A model generated the notes under the pieces. The model ran no database searches and was not told the origin of the DNA. It saw nothing but the letters and a program-made list of their open reading frames with translations. From positions 62,001-126,000 of the forward strand of contig NZ_JAGQED010000003.1 in the NCBI RefSeq assembly GCF_018304965.1: a DNA stretch of 64,000 bases. The letters run 5' to 3'. Position 1 is the stretch's first letter. Each line of letters begins with the position of its first letter. This document shows positions 17,257-26,770 of the stretch, in pieces. The position numbers were made by a program, and so were the translations under genes. Origin of the DNA: Collimonas antrihumi. GTDB taxonomy: Bacteria > Pseudomonadota > Gammaproteobacteria > Burkholderiales > Burkholderiaceae_D.

Positions 17257-17925
17257 ATGCATATTCTTTTGGTAGAAGACGATTCAGTGCTGGCAGATGG
17301 CATCTTGCGCATTTTCAAAGGCCACGGCATGGTGGTCGATGTGGTGCAGAACGGTAACGATGCCGACGCGCTGCTACAGCGCACGGAAATTTCAGCGGTG
17401 GTGCTGGATATCGGCTTGCCGGGTATCGACGGTTTCGAGGTGATTCGCCGCCTGCGTGCGCGGGGCAGCCATGTGCCGGTGTTGCTGCTGACCGCCCGTG
17501 ATTCGGTGCAAGACCGGGTCTACGGCCTCGAACTAGGGGCGGATGATTATCTGGTGAAGCCGTTCGCTACCCAGGAACTGGTGGCCCGGGTACGCGCGCT
17601 GCTGCGTCGTAGCGCGCCGCAACCGCTTGAGATGCATTTGGGCGGCTTGTCGCTGAACACTTCATCGCGGCGCGCAAAAATCAACGGCAAGACTATCGAT
17701 CTGTCGGTGCGCGAATGGGCGGTGCTTGAATATCTGCTGCAGCAAGCGTCACGCGTGGTATCGCGGCAGCAGATTATCGACGCCATTTTGCCCTGGGGCG
17801 CAGAGCTGACCCTAAATGCAGTCGAGGTCTACATATCCAGGATCCGCTTGAAAATCGCCGATGCCGGGATCGAGATCCGGACCATACGCGGGTTCGGCTA
17901 CATGTTGGAAAAAACCGAGTCATGA
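17257..17925 (+). CDS. OmpR-type response regulator
   Basis: The 222-aa protein has a receiver domain ('HILLVEDDSVLADGILRIF', phospho-acceptor Asp in 'AVVLDIGLPGIDGFEV', switch residues 'LLLTARD' and 'LVKPFATQELVARVRALLRR') and an OmpR winged-helix domain from ~residue 125 ending 'AVEVYISRIRLKIADAGIEIRTIRGFGYMLE'. It resembles TctD/QseB. The ATG at 17257 has GAAGGA before it; an upstream in-frame GTG is less likely. It overlaps the kinase gene by 4 bp. Confidence 0.92.
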   Translation: MHILLVEDDSVLADGILRIFKGHGMVVDVVQNGNDADALLQRTEISAVVLDIGLPGIDGFEVIRRLRARGSHVPVLLLTARDSVQDRVYGLELGADDYLVKPFATQELVARVRALLRRSAPQPLEMHLGGLSLNTSSRRAKINGKTIDLSVREWAVLEYLLQQASRVVSRQQIIDAILPWGAELTLNAVEVYISRIRLKIADAGIEIRTIRGFGYMLEKTES

Positions 17926-19310
17926 GCATGCCCAGCATCCGTATCAGTCTGCTGAAGTGGCTGATCGTGCCGCTGCTGATTGTCAATTTCGTCGGCGCCG
18001 GCCTGACTTATTGGCTGGCCTGGATTCCAGCCCAGATTGCTTTCGACCAGAGCCTGGCGGATGCCGGCTGGGCCATGATTCCGCGTTTGCACGAGGCCGG
18101 TGCGGAAGTCGAAATCGATTTGTCGAAGCAAGCCGAGCAAGTGTTGCGAGTCGATCATTTCGACGCCATCTTCCTGGTGGTGCGCGACCGCCAGGGCAAG
18201 CTGCTCGCCGGCGACGCAGATTTCCCCGTGTTGCCGCAAAACGAACAATTGAACGATCCGACTCCTTACGACGGCCTCATGCGCGGTGAACCGGTACGGG
18301 TCGTGGCCTTGAAAACCATGATCGGCAATCAGCCGGTATTCATCGGCGTTGCCGAAACTTTACGCAAACGCACGCATATCCGTTCAGTGATATTTTTTGC
18401 GTTGATGCTGCTGGAGGGGGTACTGGCCCTGGTGTTGATTGCCGCCATCTGGCTGGCGGTCAGCAAGGGTCTGCTACCGTTGAAAAAAATGAAACTGGAC
18501 CTGAATGCGCGCAGCGGCGACGACTTGTCGGCACTGGACGAACAACATGTGCCGCTCGAACTTAGCCCGGTAGTCAAGGCCATCAACGGCTTGCTGGACA
18601 AGGTGCAACTGGATGCCAAGGCGCAGCAGAATTTTCTCGCCAATGTCGCACATCAGTTACGCACGCCGCTGGCAGGATTCCGGACCCAGCTGGAATGGCT
18701 GTTGCAGAGGCACGCGAACGAACCGGAAAGCGCGCATTCGATCGCGTTGATGACGTCGTCGACCGAGCGCATGATCCGCCAGACCAATCAATTGCTAACG
18801 CTGGCGCGCGCCGAACCGGCCAAGTTCGAGAAGGAGCGCTTGCGCGTGGTTGAGCTCAACAAACTGGTGGAGGAATCGATCCAGCATTTCGTCGAGCAGG
18901 CGCACACGAAGAATATCGACCTCGGCTTCAATTTGCAGCCGACGCGTGTAATGGGCGATCATTTCCTGTTGCGGGATTTGATCGATAATCTGGTTGACAA
19001 TGCCATCCGCTATTCTCCGCATAACGGCACCGTCACGGTCAATACGCTGCAAGGCAAGGATGGCGGGATTTTTTCGGTTGAGGATTCGGGGCCGGGGATT
19101 GCGCCGTCCGAGCAGGAGTTGATTTTCAACCGCTATCATCGGCTTGACGACCATGTCGCCGGCAACGGCTTAGGCCTGGCGATCGTGCGCGATATCACCA
19201 AAGATCACGGCGCCAGGATCACCGTCGAGCCTGGTGCTGCAGGTGGGACGATTTTTTCGGTGCATTTTCCATTTCCGATTCTGGGCGCACCGGCAAAATT
19301 GCCGGCTTAG
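17922..19310 (+). CDS. Sensor histidine kinase, TctE/QseC type
   Basis: The 462-aa protein has a membrane helix at ~10-33, a periplasmic sensor segment of about 110 residues, a second helix at ~147-172, and a cytoplasmic kinase. The H-box is 'NFLANVAHQLRTPLAGFRTQLEWL', the N-box 'LIDNLVDNAIRYSPHNGTV', and the G-boxes 'FSVEDSGPGIAPSE' and 'GLGLAIVRDITKDHGA'. Its ATG overlaps the regulator stop. The sensed signal is unknown; TctE relatives respond to tricarboxylates, but no transporter lies beside it. Confidence 0.92.
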   Translation: MSMPSIRISLLKWLIVPLLIVNFVGAGLTYWLAWIPAQIAFDQSLADAGWAMIPRLHEAGAEVEIDLSKQAEQVLRVDHFDAIFLVVRDRQGKLLAGDADFPVLPQNEQLNDPTPYDGLMRGEPVRVVALKTMIGNQPVFIGVAETLRKRTHIRSVIFFALMLLEGVLALVLIAAIWLAVSKGLLPLKKMKLDLNARSGDDLSALDEQHVPLELSPVVKAINGLLDKVQLDAKAQQNFLANVAHQLRTPLAGFRTQLEWLLQRHANEPESAHSIALMTSSTERMIRQTNQLLTLARAEPAKFEKERLRVVELNKLVEESIQHFVEQAHTKNIDLGFNLQPTRVMGDHFLLRDLIDNLVDNAIRYSPHNGTVTVNTLQGKDGGIFSVEDSGPGIAPSEQELIFNRYHRLDDHVAGNGLGLAIVRDITKDHGARITVEPGAAGGTIFSVHFPFPILGAPAKLPA

Positions 19311-19442
19311 GTGTTACCCAAGTTCGTTACCCAAGTTTCAGGCACTAAAATAACCCGGCAAAGAACTGATAAGATAGGTTGGTCGTATTTTTTGAAGCAG
19401 GCAGCCCAACCGCTGTCGATTTTCTAACAGGAAGATCTGCTC

Positions 19443-20831
19443 ATGAACTTGTCAAGCCGCCCCGCAGTGCTGGACCTGATCGGCAACACGCCGTTGATAG
19501 AAGTGACGCGGCTCGATACCGGCTGCTGCCAGCTTTTCCTCAAGCTGGAATCGCAAAATCCCGGCGGGTCTATCAAAGACCGTATCGGCCTGTCCATGAT
19601 AGAGGCGGCCGAACAGGATGGCCGTCTGCAAGCTGGCGGCATCGTGATAGAAGCGACCGCCGGCAATACCGGCCTGGGCCTGGCGCTGGTTGCTTGCGCC
19701 AAGGGCTATCGTGTGATCCTGGTGGTGCCGGACAAAATGTCGGTGGAGAAAATACAGCATCTGAAAGCGCTCGGCGCCGAGGTCCATATGACCCGATCGG
19801 ATGTCGGCAAGGGCCATCCCGAGTATTACCAGGATTACGCAGCGCGCCTGGCGCGTGAAATGCCAGGTGCTTTCTATGCCGACCAATTCAACAATCCAAG
19901 CAATCCCCTGGCACATGAACAAAGTACTGCCCCCGAGATTTGGGAGCAATGCGGGCACCAGCTCGACGCCATCGTCTGCGGTGTCGGTTCGGCTGGCACG
20001 CTTACCGGGCTTACGCGTTTTTTCCGCAAGGCGCAGCCGGAGCTGGAGTTTGTCCTGGCCGATCCCAAAGGTTCTATCCTGGCCGAATATGTCAATACCG
20101 GGAAAATAGAATCAATCCCGGGTTCCTGGGCAGTCGAGGGAATCGGCGAGGATTTCGTGCCCGCCATCGCCGATCTGTCCGGCGTCAAGCACACGTATAC
20201 GATCAGCGATGAAGAAAGTTTCAGCAGCGCCCGCGAGCTGGTGCGCGCGGAGGGCATCCTGGGCGGCTCGTCGACCGGCACCTTGCTGGCGGCGGCGCTG
20301 CGTTATTGCCGTGAGCAGAGCAAGCCGAAACGCGTCGTCACAATCGTTTGCGATACCGGCACGCGTTACCTGTCGAAGATGTACAACGACAACTGGATGC
20401 ACGACCAGGGTTTGCTCAAGCGCGAACTGGCGGGCGATTTGCGCGACATCATCGGTCGTCGTTACGACGAGGGCAGCGTCATCAGCGTGGCGCCTGGCGA
20501 TACCTTGATGACAGCGTTTAACCGTATGCGCGGCGCGGAGGTTTCGCAATTGCCGGTGATGGAGGCGGAGGGGAGGGGCCAGCACGTGATCGGGATTATC
20601 GATGAATCCGACGTGCTGCTGAAAGTCGCTGCCGATGCCGCCCATTTCAGCGATCCGGTGAGCAGCACCATGACCAGCGCGATAGAAAAACTGGCGCCGA
20701 CGGCAAGTGTCGATGCGCTACGCAGTACGCTAGCCCGTGGCCTGGTCGCCATCATTGCCGACGGCGACCGCTTCTACGGTTTGATTACCCGTTTCGATCT
20801 GCTCAACCATCTTCGAAGGAGTCTGTCATGA
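19443..20831 (+). CDS. Cystathionine beta-synthase with CBS-domain tail
   Basis: The enzyme joins serine and homocysteine to cystathionine, the first step of reverse transsulfuration. The PLP core has the lysine motif 'NPGGSIKDRIGLSMI', the phosphate cup 'GVGSAGTLTG' and 'EGIGEDFVPA'. The last ~130 residues form a CBS-domain pair ('VISVAPGDTLMTAFNRMRGAEVSQLPVMEA' onward) that may bind an adenosyl ligand. It overlaps the following lyase gene by 4 bp (ATGA), which makes the pathway assignment stronger than sequence alone. An O-acetylserine sulfhydrylase role cannot be excluded. Confidence 0.88.
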   Translation: MNLSSRPAVLDLIGNTPLIEVTRLDTGCCQLFLKLESQNPGGSIKDRIGLSMIEAAEQDGRLQAGGIVIEATAGNTGLGLALVACAKGYRVILVVPDKMSVEKIQHLKALGAEVHMTRSDVGKGHPEYYQDYAARLAREMPGAFYADQFNNPSNPLAHEQSTAPEIWEQCGHQLDAIVCGVGSAGTLTGLTRFFRKAQPELEFVLADPKGSILAEYVNTGKIESIPGSWAVEGIGEDFVPAIADLSGVKHTYTISDEESFSSARELVRAEGILGGSSTGTLLAAALRYCREQSKPKRVVTIVCDTGTRYLSKMYNDNWMHDQGLLKRELAGDLRDIIGRRYDEGSVISVAPGDTLMTAFNRMRGAEVSQLPVMEAEGRGQHVIGIIDESDVLLKVAADAAHFSDPVSSTMTSAIEKLAPTASVDALRSTLARGLVAIIADGDRFYGLITRFDLLNHLRRSLS

Positions 20832-22027
20832 CCATCAGCAACGATGCCGAGCATCCGTCCGACATGCATTTCGCCACCCGCGTGATTCATGCCGGGCAAG
20901 CTCCCGATCCCACTACCGGCGCCATCATGCCGCCGATTTACGCCACCTCGACGTTCGTGCAGCAAAGCCCTGGTGTCAACAAGGGGCTCGATTACGGCCG
21001 CTCCCACAATCCGACACGCTGGGCGCTGGAGCGCTGCGTGGCCGACCTGGAAGAGGGTGCACAGGGTTTTGCCTTCGCATCCGGTATGGCAGCCGCGGCC
21101 AACGTGCTGGAATTGCTCGATAGCGGCGCCCATGTGGTGGCCGGCGACGATTTATACGGCGGCACCTATCGTCTGTTCGACAAGGTGCGCAAGCGCAGCG
21201 CCGGCCTGTCGTTCAGTTTCGTCGACATGGTTGATCCGGCCAATGTGCTGGCAGCGATCCGGCCGGAAACCAGAATGGTCTGGGTCGAAACGCCGACCAA
21301 TCCGATGCTGAAACTGGCTGACCTGGCCGCGATCGCCAAGATCTGCCGTGAGCGTGGCATCATCGCCGTCGCCGACAATACTTTCGCTAGTCCGATGGTG
21401 CAGCGTCCGCTCACCTTCGGCTTCGATGTGGTGCTGCATTCAACCACCAAATATCTGAACGGACATTCCGACATCATCGGCGGCATCGCCGTGGTCGGCC
21501 GCGAAGCACGCCAGGCAGAATGGCGCGAGCGCCTGGCATTCCTGCAAAATGCGGTGGGCGCCATCGCCGGACCGTTCGACAGTTTCCTGGCCCTGCGCGG
21601 TGTCAAGACGCTGGCGTTGCGGGTGGAGCGTCATTGCGAAAATGGGCTCGGACTGGCCAGTTGGCTGGAAAGCCTGCCAGAGGTTAAACGGGTCCACTAT
21701 CCGGGTTTGGCTTCGCATCCGCAGCATGAACTGGCGCAGCGTCAGATGCAGGGTTATGGCGGCATCATCTCGGTAGAACTCAATAGCGACCTGGCCGGCG
21801 CCAAACGTTTCCTGGAACACTGCAAGATTTTTGCACTGGCAGAAAGCCTGGGTGGGGTAGAGAGCTTGATCGAACATCCCGCCATCATGACCCATGCCAC
21901 CATTCCGGCAGAGCATCGGGCCAAGCTCGGGATCAGCGATTCACTGGTCAGGTTGTCGGTCGGAGTAGAAAATATTACCGACCTGAAAAACGATCTGCAG
22001 AGCGCCTTGGCAGCCATGAAAGCATGA
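20828..22027 (+). CDS. Cystathionine gamma-lyase / gamma-synthase family PLP enzyme
   Basis: The 399-aa protein belongs to the Cys/Met metabolism PLP family: 'ATRVIHAGQAPDPTTGAIMPPIYATSTFVQ' at the start, 'YGRSHNPTRWALE', PLP lysine in 'HSTTKYLNGHSDIIGG', and 'SLGGVESLIEHPAIMTHATI' near the end. Beside a cystathionine beta-synthase, it most likely cleaves cystathionine to cysteine, 2-oxobutyrate and ammonia. It overlaps both neighbours by 4 bp, so translation of the three genes is coupled. Confidence 0.9.
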   Translation: MTISNDAEHPSDMHFATRVIHAGQAPDPTTGAIMPPIYATSTFVQQSPGVNKGLDYGRSHNPTRWALERCVADLEEGAQGFAFASGMAAAANVLELLDSGAHVVAGDDLYGGTYRLFDKVRKRSAGLSFSFVDMVDPANVLAAIRPETRMVWVETPTNPMLKLADLAAIAKICRERGIIAVADNTFASPMVQRPLTFGFDVVLHSTTKYLNGHSDIIGGIAVVGREARQAEWRERLAFLQNAVGAIAGPFDSFLALRGVKTLALRVERHCENGLGLASWLESLPEVKRVHYPGLASHPQHELAQRQMQGYGGIISVELNSDLAGAKRFLEHCKIFALAESLGGVESLIEHPAIMTHATIPAEHRAKLGISDSLVRLSVGVENITDLKNDLQSALAAMKA

Positions 22028-22560
22028 GCGGCGCCATGCAGGAGTGGGAAGCCCGTGTAGCTGCGCTGTGGCAACAGGTCGATACGATTTCGCCCATGGC
22101 GCTGGTAAGCGGTATCGATGCGCTGGCGGCAGAGCGGCCGGCGAATGATGCCGTGGCTTTGTTCGAGCGTGCCTGCGCGCGCGATACAGCGGGACTGGAA
22201 TCGGCGGCGGAACCGCTGTATCGGGCCGCCCTGGCGAGCAAAGATCTCGATCCGTATCGCCAGGCTCGCGCCTCGATCCAGCTCGGCAGTACTTTGCGTT
22301 TGCTGGGGCGGCTGGAAGAGAGCGAGCTGCTGCTTGCAGCCCAGCTTGGACGTTATGCAGAAGCTGGTTATGGCACCGCTTTATACGATGAAACGCGGGC
22401 CATTCTTGCGCTTACTTATCTGCTGCAGGGACGAGCAACGGAGGCCGCTTGCCTGGCGCTGGGCACGCTGGCGCCGCATCTTTCGCGCTACAAACGTTCG
22501 GTGGCGGCGAACGCCGCTGAAATTCTCAGGAACACGGTCTCCGTTCCCAGTTGGTCCTGA
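22024..22560 (+). CDS. TPR-fold protein coupled to the transsulfuration genes
   Basis: The 178-aa soluble protein is made of helix-turn-helix repeats: 'LYRAALASKDLDPYRQARASIQLGSTLRLLGRLEESELLLAAQL' is a clear TPR pair, followed by 'ALYDETRAILALTYLLQGRATEAACLALGTLAPHLSRYKRSV'. This resembles the 'tetratrico peptide repeat' family of short bacterial proteins with no known role. Its ATG overlaps the lyase stop, so it is made with the two PLP enzymes and may be a partner of one of them. That link is inference. Confidence 0.8.
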   Translation: MSGAMQEWEARVAALWQQVDTISPMALVSGIDALAAERPANDAVALFERACARDTAGLESAAEPLYRAALASKDLDPYRQARASIQLGSTLRLLGRLEESELLLAAQLGRYAEAGYGTALYDETRAILALTYLLQGRATEAACLALGTLAPHLSRYKRSVAANAAEILRNTVSVPSWS

Positions 22561-22643
22561 TCGTCAGGAAAACTTCAGGGAAATCCCTATTTTGCCGAAG
22601 TATAATTAGAGGATACAAAATGCTTTGTTGAATGGAGATAAAA

Positions 22644-23252
22644 ATGACAATCAAATCCATGCTGGCCATCGTTGCCTGCGGTGCGTTTACCGCCTGTGCG
22701 GCAGGCCCTTACGACAACGGCTATAGCGGATATTCACCTGCGTCACCTGTCTCACCTGCCGTTTCCGGCAGCTATGGCAATGCGCCGACCATCGTCGCTT
22801 ATGGCGGATATGACGACCGTCGCTCGTACGGCGACGACAACGATAACGACTACGGCCGCGGCCGCGGCAATTGGACGCCTCCAGGGAGCTATCGCGATTC
22901 TTGCCGCGATATCGTGGTGCGGCGTGGCATGCTGGAAGCTACTTGCGGCGGCGATAATGGCGGCAGAAGGACGGCGATTCCCCTGTCATCTTGCCGTAGC
23001 GGCAGTTTTGAAAACATCAACGGCAACCTGCAGTGCATGGGCGGGGGTGGCCGCGACTATGGTGGTTCCAACAGAGACTTGCCGCCGGGGAGCTACCTGC
23101 AGTCTTGCTCGGAGATAGGGATTCGAGGCGGTGTGCTGGAAGCAACTTGCGGCGGCGACAACAATCGCAGGATACGCTCTTCAATCTCCCTGCGTTCCTG
23201 CAGAAGCGGTAGCTTCAGCAATATAAACGGCTATCTGCAGTGCGACCGGTAG
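22644..23252 (+). CDS. Lipoprotein with a cyanovirin-N (CVNH) domain
   Basis: The 202-aa precursor has a lipoprotein signal ending at the lipobox 'FTAC' (Cys18), then a Gly/Tyr/Asp-rich linker of about 60 residues. The rest is two ~50-residue repeats, each with 'S[YC]..SC..I..R.G.LEATCGGD' followed by 'SC RSGSF.NING.LQC', the CVNH fold with two cysteine pairs per repeat. CVNH proteins bind mannose-rich glycans. As a lipoprotein it would sit in the outer membrane or periplasm. The ATG at 22644 has GGAGATAAAA before it. The carbohydrate ligand is unknown. Confidence 0.85.
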   Translation: MTIKSMLAIVACGAFTACAAGPYDNGYSGYSPASPVSPAVSGSYGNAPTIVAYGGYDDRRSYGDDNDNDYGRGRGNWTPPGSYRDSCRDIVVRRGMLEATCGGDNGGRRTAIPLSSCRSGSFENINGNLQCMGGGGRDYGGSNRDLPPGSYLQSCSEIGIRGGVLEATCGGDNNRRIRSSISLRSCRSGSFSNINGYLQCDR

Positions 23253-23281
23253 TCAGGTAATCGCCGGCGCAGCTGCAGCAA

Positions 23282-24202
23282 TCAGAGCAGTTCCACGCTT
23301 AGCAGATTGACGTAGCAGCTTTCGCGCGTAGTGCTGACAAAGTCGGCCAGATACGATTGCTGCGACATCTCCGGCAAGCAAGCCGCATATAGCCGCCCGG
23401 TCAGGCCGCCGGCGGTGATTCTCTTGGCCAGCACATAGTCGCGCGTCAGATAATTCTGCGCGGCCCAGATCGGCAGGGTGGCGATGCCGCGGCGGCTGGC
23501 AACCAGCTGCAGCATTGCCACCGTCAACTCTGTGGTACGGCGCGCGGTCTGGACGCCGGCCGGTTTCAGCACCTGGCGTACCACATCGAGCATGTCGTCC
23601 GGCACCGGATAGGTAATCAGCGTGTCGCCGGCAAAATCCTCTGCAACCAGATATTCCTTGCCTGCCAGCGGATGATCATGCGCCACCAGCGCGACGATTT
23701 CGAAGCTGAACAAGGCGTGGTAATCCACCTTTTCGTCAAGGTCGACTTCAGCCACGATCGCGACATCGGCGCGATGCTCATAGAGCAGGCCGACCGGATC
23801 CGCCTGGAAGCCCGAGACGATATCCAGCTCCACTTCCGGCCAGCGCTTGCGAAAAATATCCATGGCCGGCATCAGCCAGTCGAAACAGGTATGGCACTCC
23901 ACTGCAATCCGCAACTGGCCGGCCACGCCCTGCGCCAGCCGCACCAGGTCGCGCTCGCTTTCCGCCACTTGCGGCAATACCGCATCCGCCAGTTTCAGCA
24001 AGCGTTCGCCGGCCGGGGTAAACCGCACCGGCACCGATTTGCGTTCAAACAGCGTGGTGCCGTGATGATCTTCCAATTGCTTGATCTGATGCGACAGCGC
24101 CGACTGGGTCACGTTGAGCAGCGTCGCGGCGCGCAGCAGGTTGCCGGCTTCGCGCAGGGCGTGCAGGGTTTTCAGGTGGCGTAGTTCCAGGATGGATTGC
24201 AT
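23282..24202 (-). CDS. metR: MetR, LysR-type activator of methionine genes
   Basis: The 306-aa protein begins 'LELRHLKTLHALREAGNLLRAATLLNVTQSALSHQIKQLEDHHGTTLFERKSVPVRFTPAGERLLKLADAVLP', the MetR form of the LysR helix-turn-helix. MetR uses homocysteine as coactivator and drives metE. It lies divergently to metE with a MetR-type dyad in between, as in enterobacteria. Length and context agree with the assignment. Confidence 0.92.
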   Translation of the reverse strand: MQSILELRHLKTLHALREAGNLLRAATLLNVTQSALSHQIKQLEDHHGTTLFERKSVPVRFTPAGERLLKLADAVLPQVAESERDLVRLAQGVAGQLRIAVECHTCFDWLMPAMDIFRKRWPEVELDIVSGFQADPVGLLYEHRADVAIVAEVDLDEKVDYHALFSFEIVALVAHDHPLAGKEYLVAEDFAGDTLITYPVPDDMLDVVRQVLKPAGVQTARRTTELTVAMLQLVASRRGIATLPIWAAQNYLTRDYVLAKRITAGGLTGRLYAACLPEMSQQSYLADFVSTTRESCYVNLLSVELL

Positions 24203-24248
24203 ATTGGTTTCTTACTTATTGTTTGATTGTTAATTAAATTTCTGTGTA

Positions 24249-24261
24249 TGAGTAAAATTCA
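24249..24261. promoter_or_regulatory. MetR box in the metR-metE intergenic region
   Basis: TGAGTAAAATTCA matches the MetR consensus TGAAN5TTCA with one mismatch. It lies about 47 bp from the metR start and 88 bp from metE. A weaker half site TTGAATCATAA follows near 24284, which could be a second, lower-affinity site. Confidence 0.6.
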
Positions 24262-24348
24262 AGTTGATTCTTAATATTTATCGTTTGAATCATAATCTAG
24301 GTTGGCCCAACATGCGAGTCATCGAATTTGTTTTTTATGGAGATAAAG

Positions 24349-26637
24349 ATGGCATTGGCACACGTACTAGGGTTTCCGCGCATCGGCGCTCACCGCGAAC
24401 TGAAATTTGCCCAAGAGTCGTTCTGGAAGGGCGCTTCCGATGAAGCTGCATTGCGCGCCACTGGTGCCACATTGCGCGCTCGTCACTGGCAGGCGCAGGC
24501 GGATGCCGGCCTCGACTTCGTGACCGTCGGCGACTTTGCCTGGTACGACCAGGTACTGGGCACGCTGGCGTTGCTGGGCGCGATTCCAAGCCGCTTCGGT
24601 TTCGATCCGAAGCAGTTGACGCTGGCCGACTATTTCACGCTGGCGCGCGGCAGCAAGCATCACTTCGCGATGGAAATGACCAAGTGGTTCGATACCAACT
24701 ACCACTATCTGGTGCCGGAATGGAGCGCCGATGTGCAGTTCGACGGCGGCGTCGACTGGCTGCACGATGAGATTGCCGAAGCACGTGCGCTCGGCCATCG
24801 CGTAAAAGTAGCGCTGGTCGGTCCGCTGACGCTGCTGTATCAAGGCAAGATCAAGTCTGGCATCGCGCATAAGCTGGATCTGTTGCCCAAGGTGCTGGCG
24901 GGATATCAGCAATTGCTGCAGCGTTTACAGCTTGCCGGCATCGAATCGGTACAGATCGATGAGCCGATCCTGGCGCTGGAACTGGACGCCACCTGGCGTG
25001 CCGCCTTTGCCCCTGCCTATGCGCAATTGGCAGGCAAAGCGCCGGCATTGCTGCTGACCACCTATTTCGGCGAAGTCAGCGAACATGCTGAACTGCTGCG
25101 GTCGTTGCCGGTAGCCGGTGTCCATCTGGATCTGGTGCGCGGCGCCGGTCAGCTGGAGCAGATCGCTGCCGGCTGGCCGCAAGACAAGGTGCTGTCGCTG
25201 GGCGTGGTCGATGGCCGCAACCTGTGGCGTACCGACCTGGACCAGGTATTGACCAAGCTCAAGCCGTTGCAGGCGCAACTCGGCGACAGATTGTGGGTGG
25301 CTTCCAGCTGCTCATTGCTGCACGTGCCGGTGGACTTGGCCAACGAGACCAAGCTCGACGACGAATTGAAAAGCTGGCTGGCGTTTGCCACCCAGAAACT
25401 GGCCGAAATCGTCACCCTCAAGCTGGCATTGAATGGCAAGACAGCCGAAGTGGAAGCGCAATTCGTTGCTTCGCGTGCGGCCCAGGCCAGCCGCCGCAGC
25501 TCCAGCCGCATTCACAATCCATTGGTGCAAAAGCGTCTGGCTGCAGTAACGGCGGCCGATGCCGAGCGTTCTGCCGGTTTTGCTGCGCGCATCGCCAGGC
25601 AGCAAGCCAAATGGCAATTGCCGGCTTTCCCGACCACCACCATCGGCTCATTCCCGCAGACGGCGGAAATTCGCCAGGCACGCGCCGCCTACAAGCGCGG
25701 TGAAATAGGTCACCTGGATTACCTCGACAAGATGCGCGAAGAAATCCGCGTCGTGGTGGAGAAGCAGGAACAGCTCGGTCTCGACGTGCTGGTGCATGGC
25801 GAACCGGAACGTAACGACATGGTCGAGTATTTCGGCGAGCAGTTGTGGGGCTACACCTTTACTGCCAACGGCTGGGTGCAAAGCTACGGTTCGCGCTGTG
25901 TCAAACCGCCGATTATTTATGGCGACGTGTATCGTCCGGAAGCGATGACCGTGGGCTGGAGCCAGTTTGCCCAGACCCTGACGAGCAAGCCGATGAAGGG
26001 TATGCTGACCGGTCCGGTGACCATGTTGCAATGGTCCTTCGTGCGTGACGACCAGCCGCGCGAAACCACCGCGCTGCAAATCGCGCTGGCCTTGCGCGAC
26101 GAAGTCTGCGATCTGGAAAAAGCCAACATCGGCATGATCCAGATCGACGAACCGGCTTTCCGTGAGGGCTTGCCGTTGAAATCACGCGACTGGCCGCATT
26201 ACCTGGACTGGGCGGTGCGCGCGTTCAAGATCAGCGCTGCCGGCGTCGGCGACGAAACCCAGATCCATACTCACATGTGCTACTCGGAATTCAACGACAT
26301 CCTGCCGTGGATTGCAGCGATGGATGCCGACGTCATCACCATCGAGACTTCGCGTTCGGATATGGAATTGCTGGATGGTTTCGGACAGTTCGCCTACCCC
26401 AACGACATCGGTCCGGGCGTCTACGACATCCACTCGCCGCGGGTACCGCAAGTCGATGAGATGGAACGCCTGTTGCACAAGGCGCGCGGCGTGATTCCCG
26501 ATGCGCGCTTGTGGGTTAATCCGGATTGCGGCCTGAAGACACGTGGCTGGCCTGAGACTTACGAGGCGCTGGAAAACATGGTACTGGCAGCCAAGCGCCT
26601 GCGTGAGAGCGTGGCGCAGGAGCGTAAGGCGGCATAG
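24349..26637 (+). CDS. metE: Cobalamin-independent methionine synthase
   Basis: MetE transfers the methyl group of 5-methyltetrahydropteroyl-triglutamate to homocysteine. The 762-aa length fits. The N-terminal half starts '[17 protein letters not shown]', and the catalytic half carries the zinc ligands in '[11 protein letters not shown]' (His and Cys) and '[12 protein letters not shown]' (Cys), plus '[13 protein letters not shown]'. The ATG at 24349 follows GGAGATAAAG. A strong hairpin ends the unit. No cobalamin riboswitch is visible upstream, so regulation is by MetR. Confidence 0.97.
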   Translation: MALAHVLGFPRIGAHRELKFAQESFWKGASDEAALRATGATLRARHWQAQADAGLDFVTVGDFAWYDQVLGTLALLGAIPSRFGFDPKQLTLADYFTLARGSKHHFAMEMTKWFDTNYHYLVPEWSADVQFDGGVDWLHDEIAEARALGHRVKVALVGPLTLLYQGKIKSGIAHKLDLLPKVLAGYQQLLQRLQLAGIESVQIDEPILALELDATWRAAFAPAYAQLAGKAPALLLTTYFGEVSEHAELLRSLPVAGVHLDLVRGAGQLEQIAAGWPQDKVLSLGVVDGRNLWRTDLDQVLTKLKPLQAQLGDRLWVASSCSLLHVPVDLANETKLDDELKSWLAFATQKLAEIVTLKLALNGKTAEVEAQFVASRAAQASRRSSSRIHNPLVQKRLAAVTAADAERSAGFAARIARQQAKWQLPAFPTTTIGSFPQTAEIRQARAAYKRGEIGHLDYLDKMREEIRVVVEKQEQLGLDVLVHGEPERNDMVEYFGEQLWGYTFTANGWVQSYGSRCVKPPIIYGDVYRPEAMTVGWSQFAQTLTSKPMKGMLTGPVTMLQWSFVRDDQPRETTALQIALALRDEVCDLEKANIGMIQIDEPAFREGLPLKSRDWPHYLDWAVRAFKISAAGVGDETQIHTHMCYSEFNDILPWIAAMDADVITIETSRSDMELLDGFGQFAYPNDIGPGVYDIHSPRVPQVDEMERLLHKARGVIPDARLWVNPDCGLKTRGWPETYEALENMVLAAKRLRESVAQERKAA

Positions 26638-26683
26638 TAAGGCTGCATAGCAAAGCGGAAAAACATGCAAGGGTAATAAAATA

Positions 26684-26714
26684 AAAGGGGAGCAAGTGTT
26701 ACTTGCTCCCCTTT
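26684..26714 (+). terminator. Terminator after metE
   Basis: A 14-bp perfect stem, AAAGGGGAGCAAGT / ACTTGCTCCCCTTT with a 3-nt loop, lies 47 nt after the metE stop. The symmetric A and T ends make it work in both directions, so it also serves the convergent clpP-like gene. Confidence 0.85.
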
Positions 26715-26770
26715 ATTCATTGCGCGTCAGGTCAGGTTTCAGGTTGATTGGAACCGATCCTGGTCTGGAG

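Noticed and set aside
24203-24348. Cobalamin riboswitch ahead of metE
   Set aside because: The gap is only ~145 bp and A/T-rich, with a MetR dyad but no B12-box sequence.
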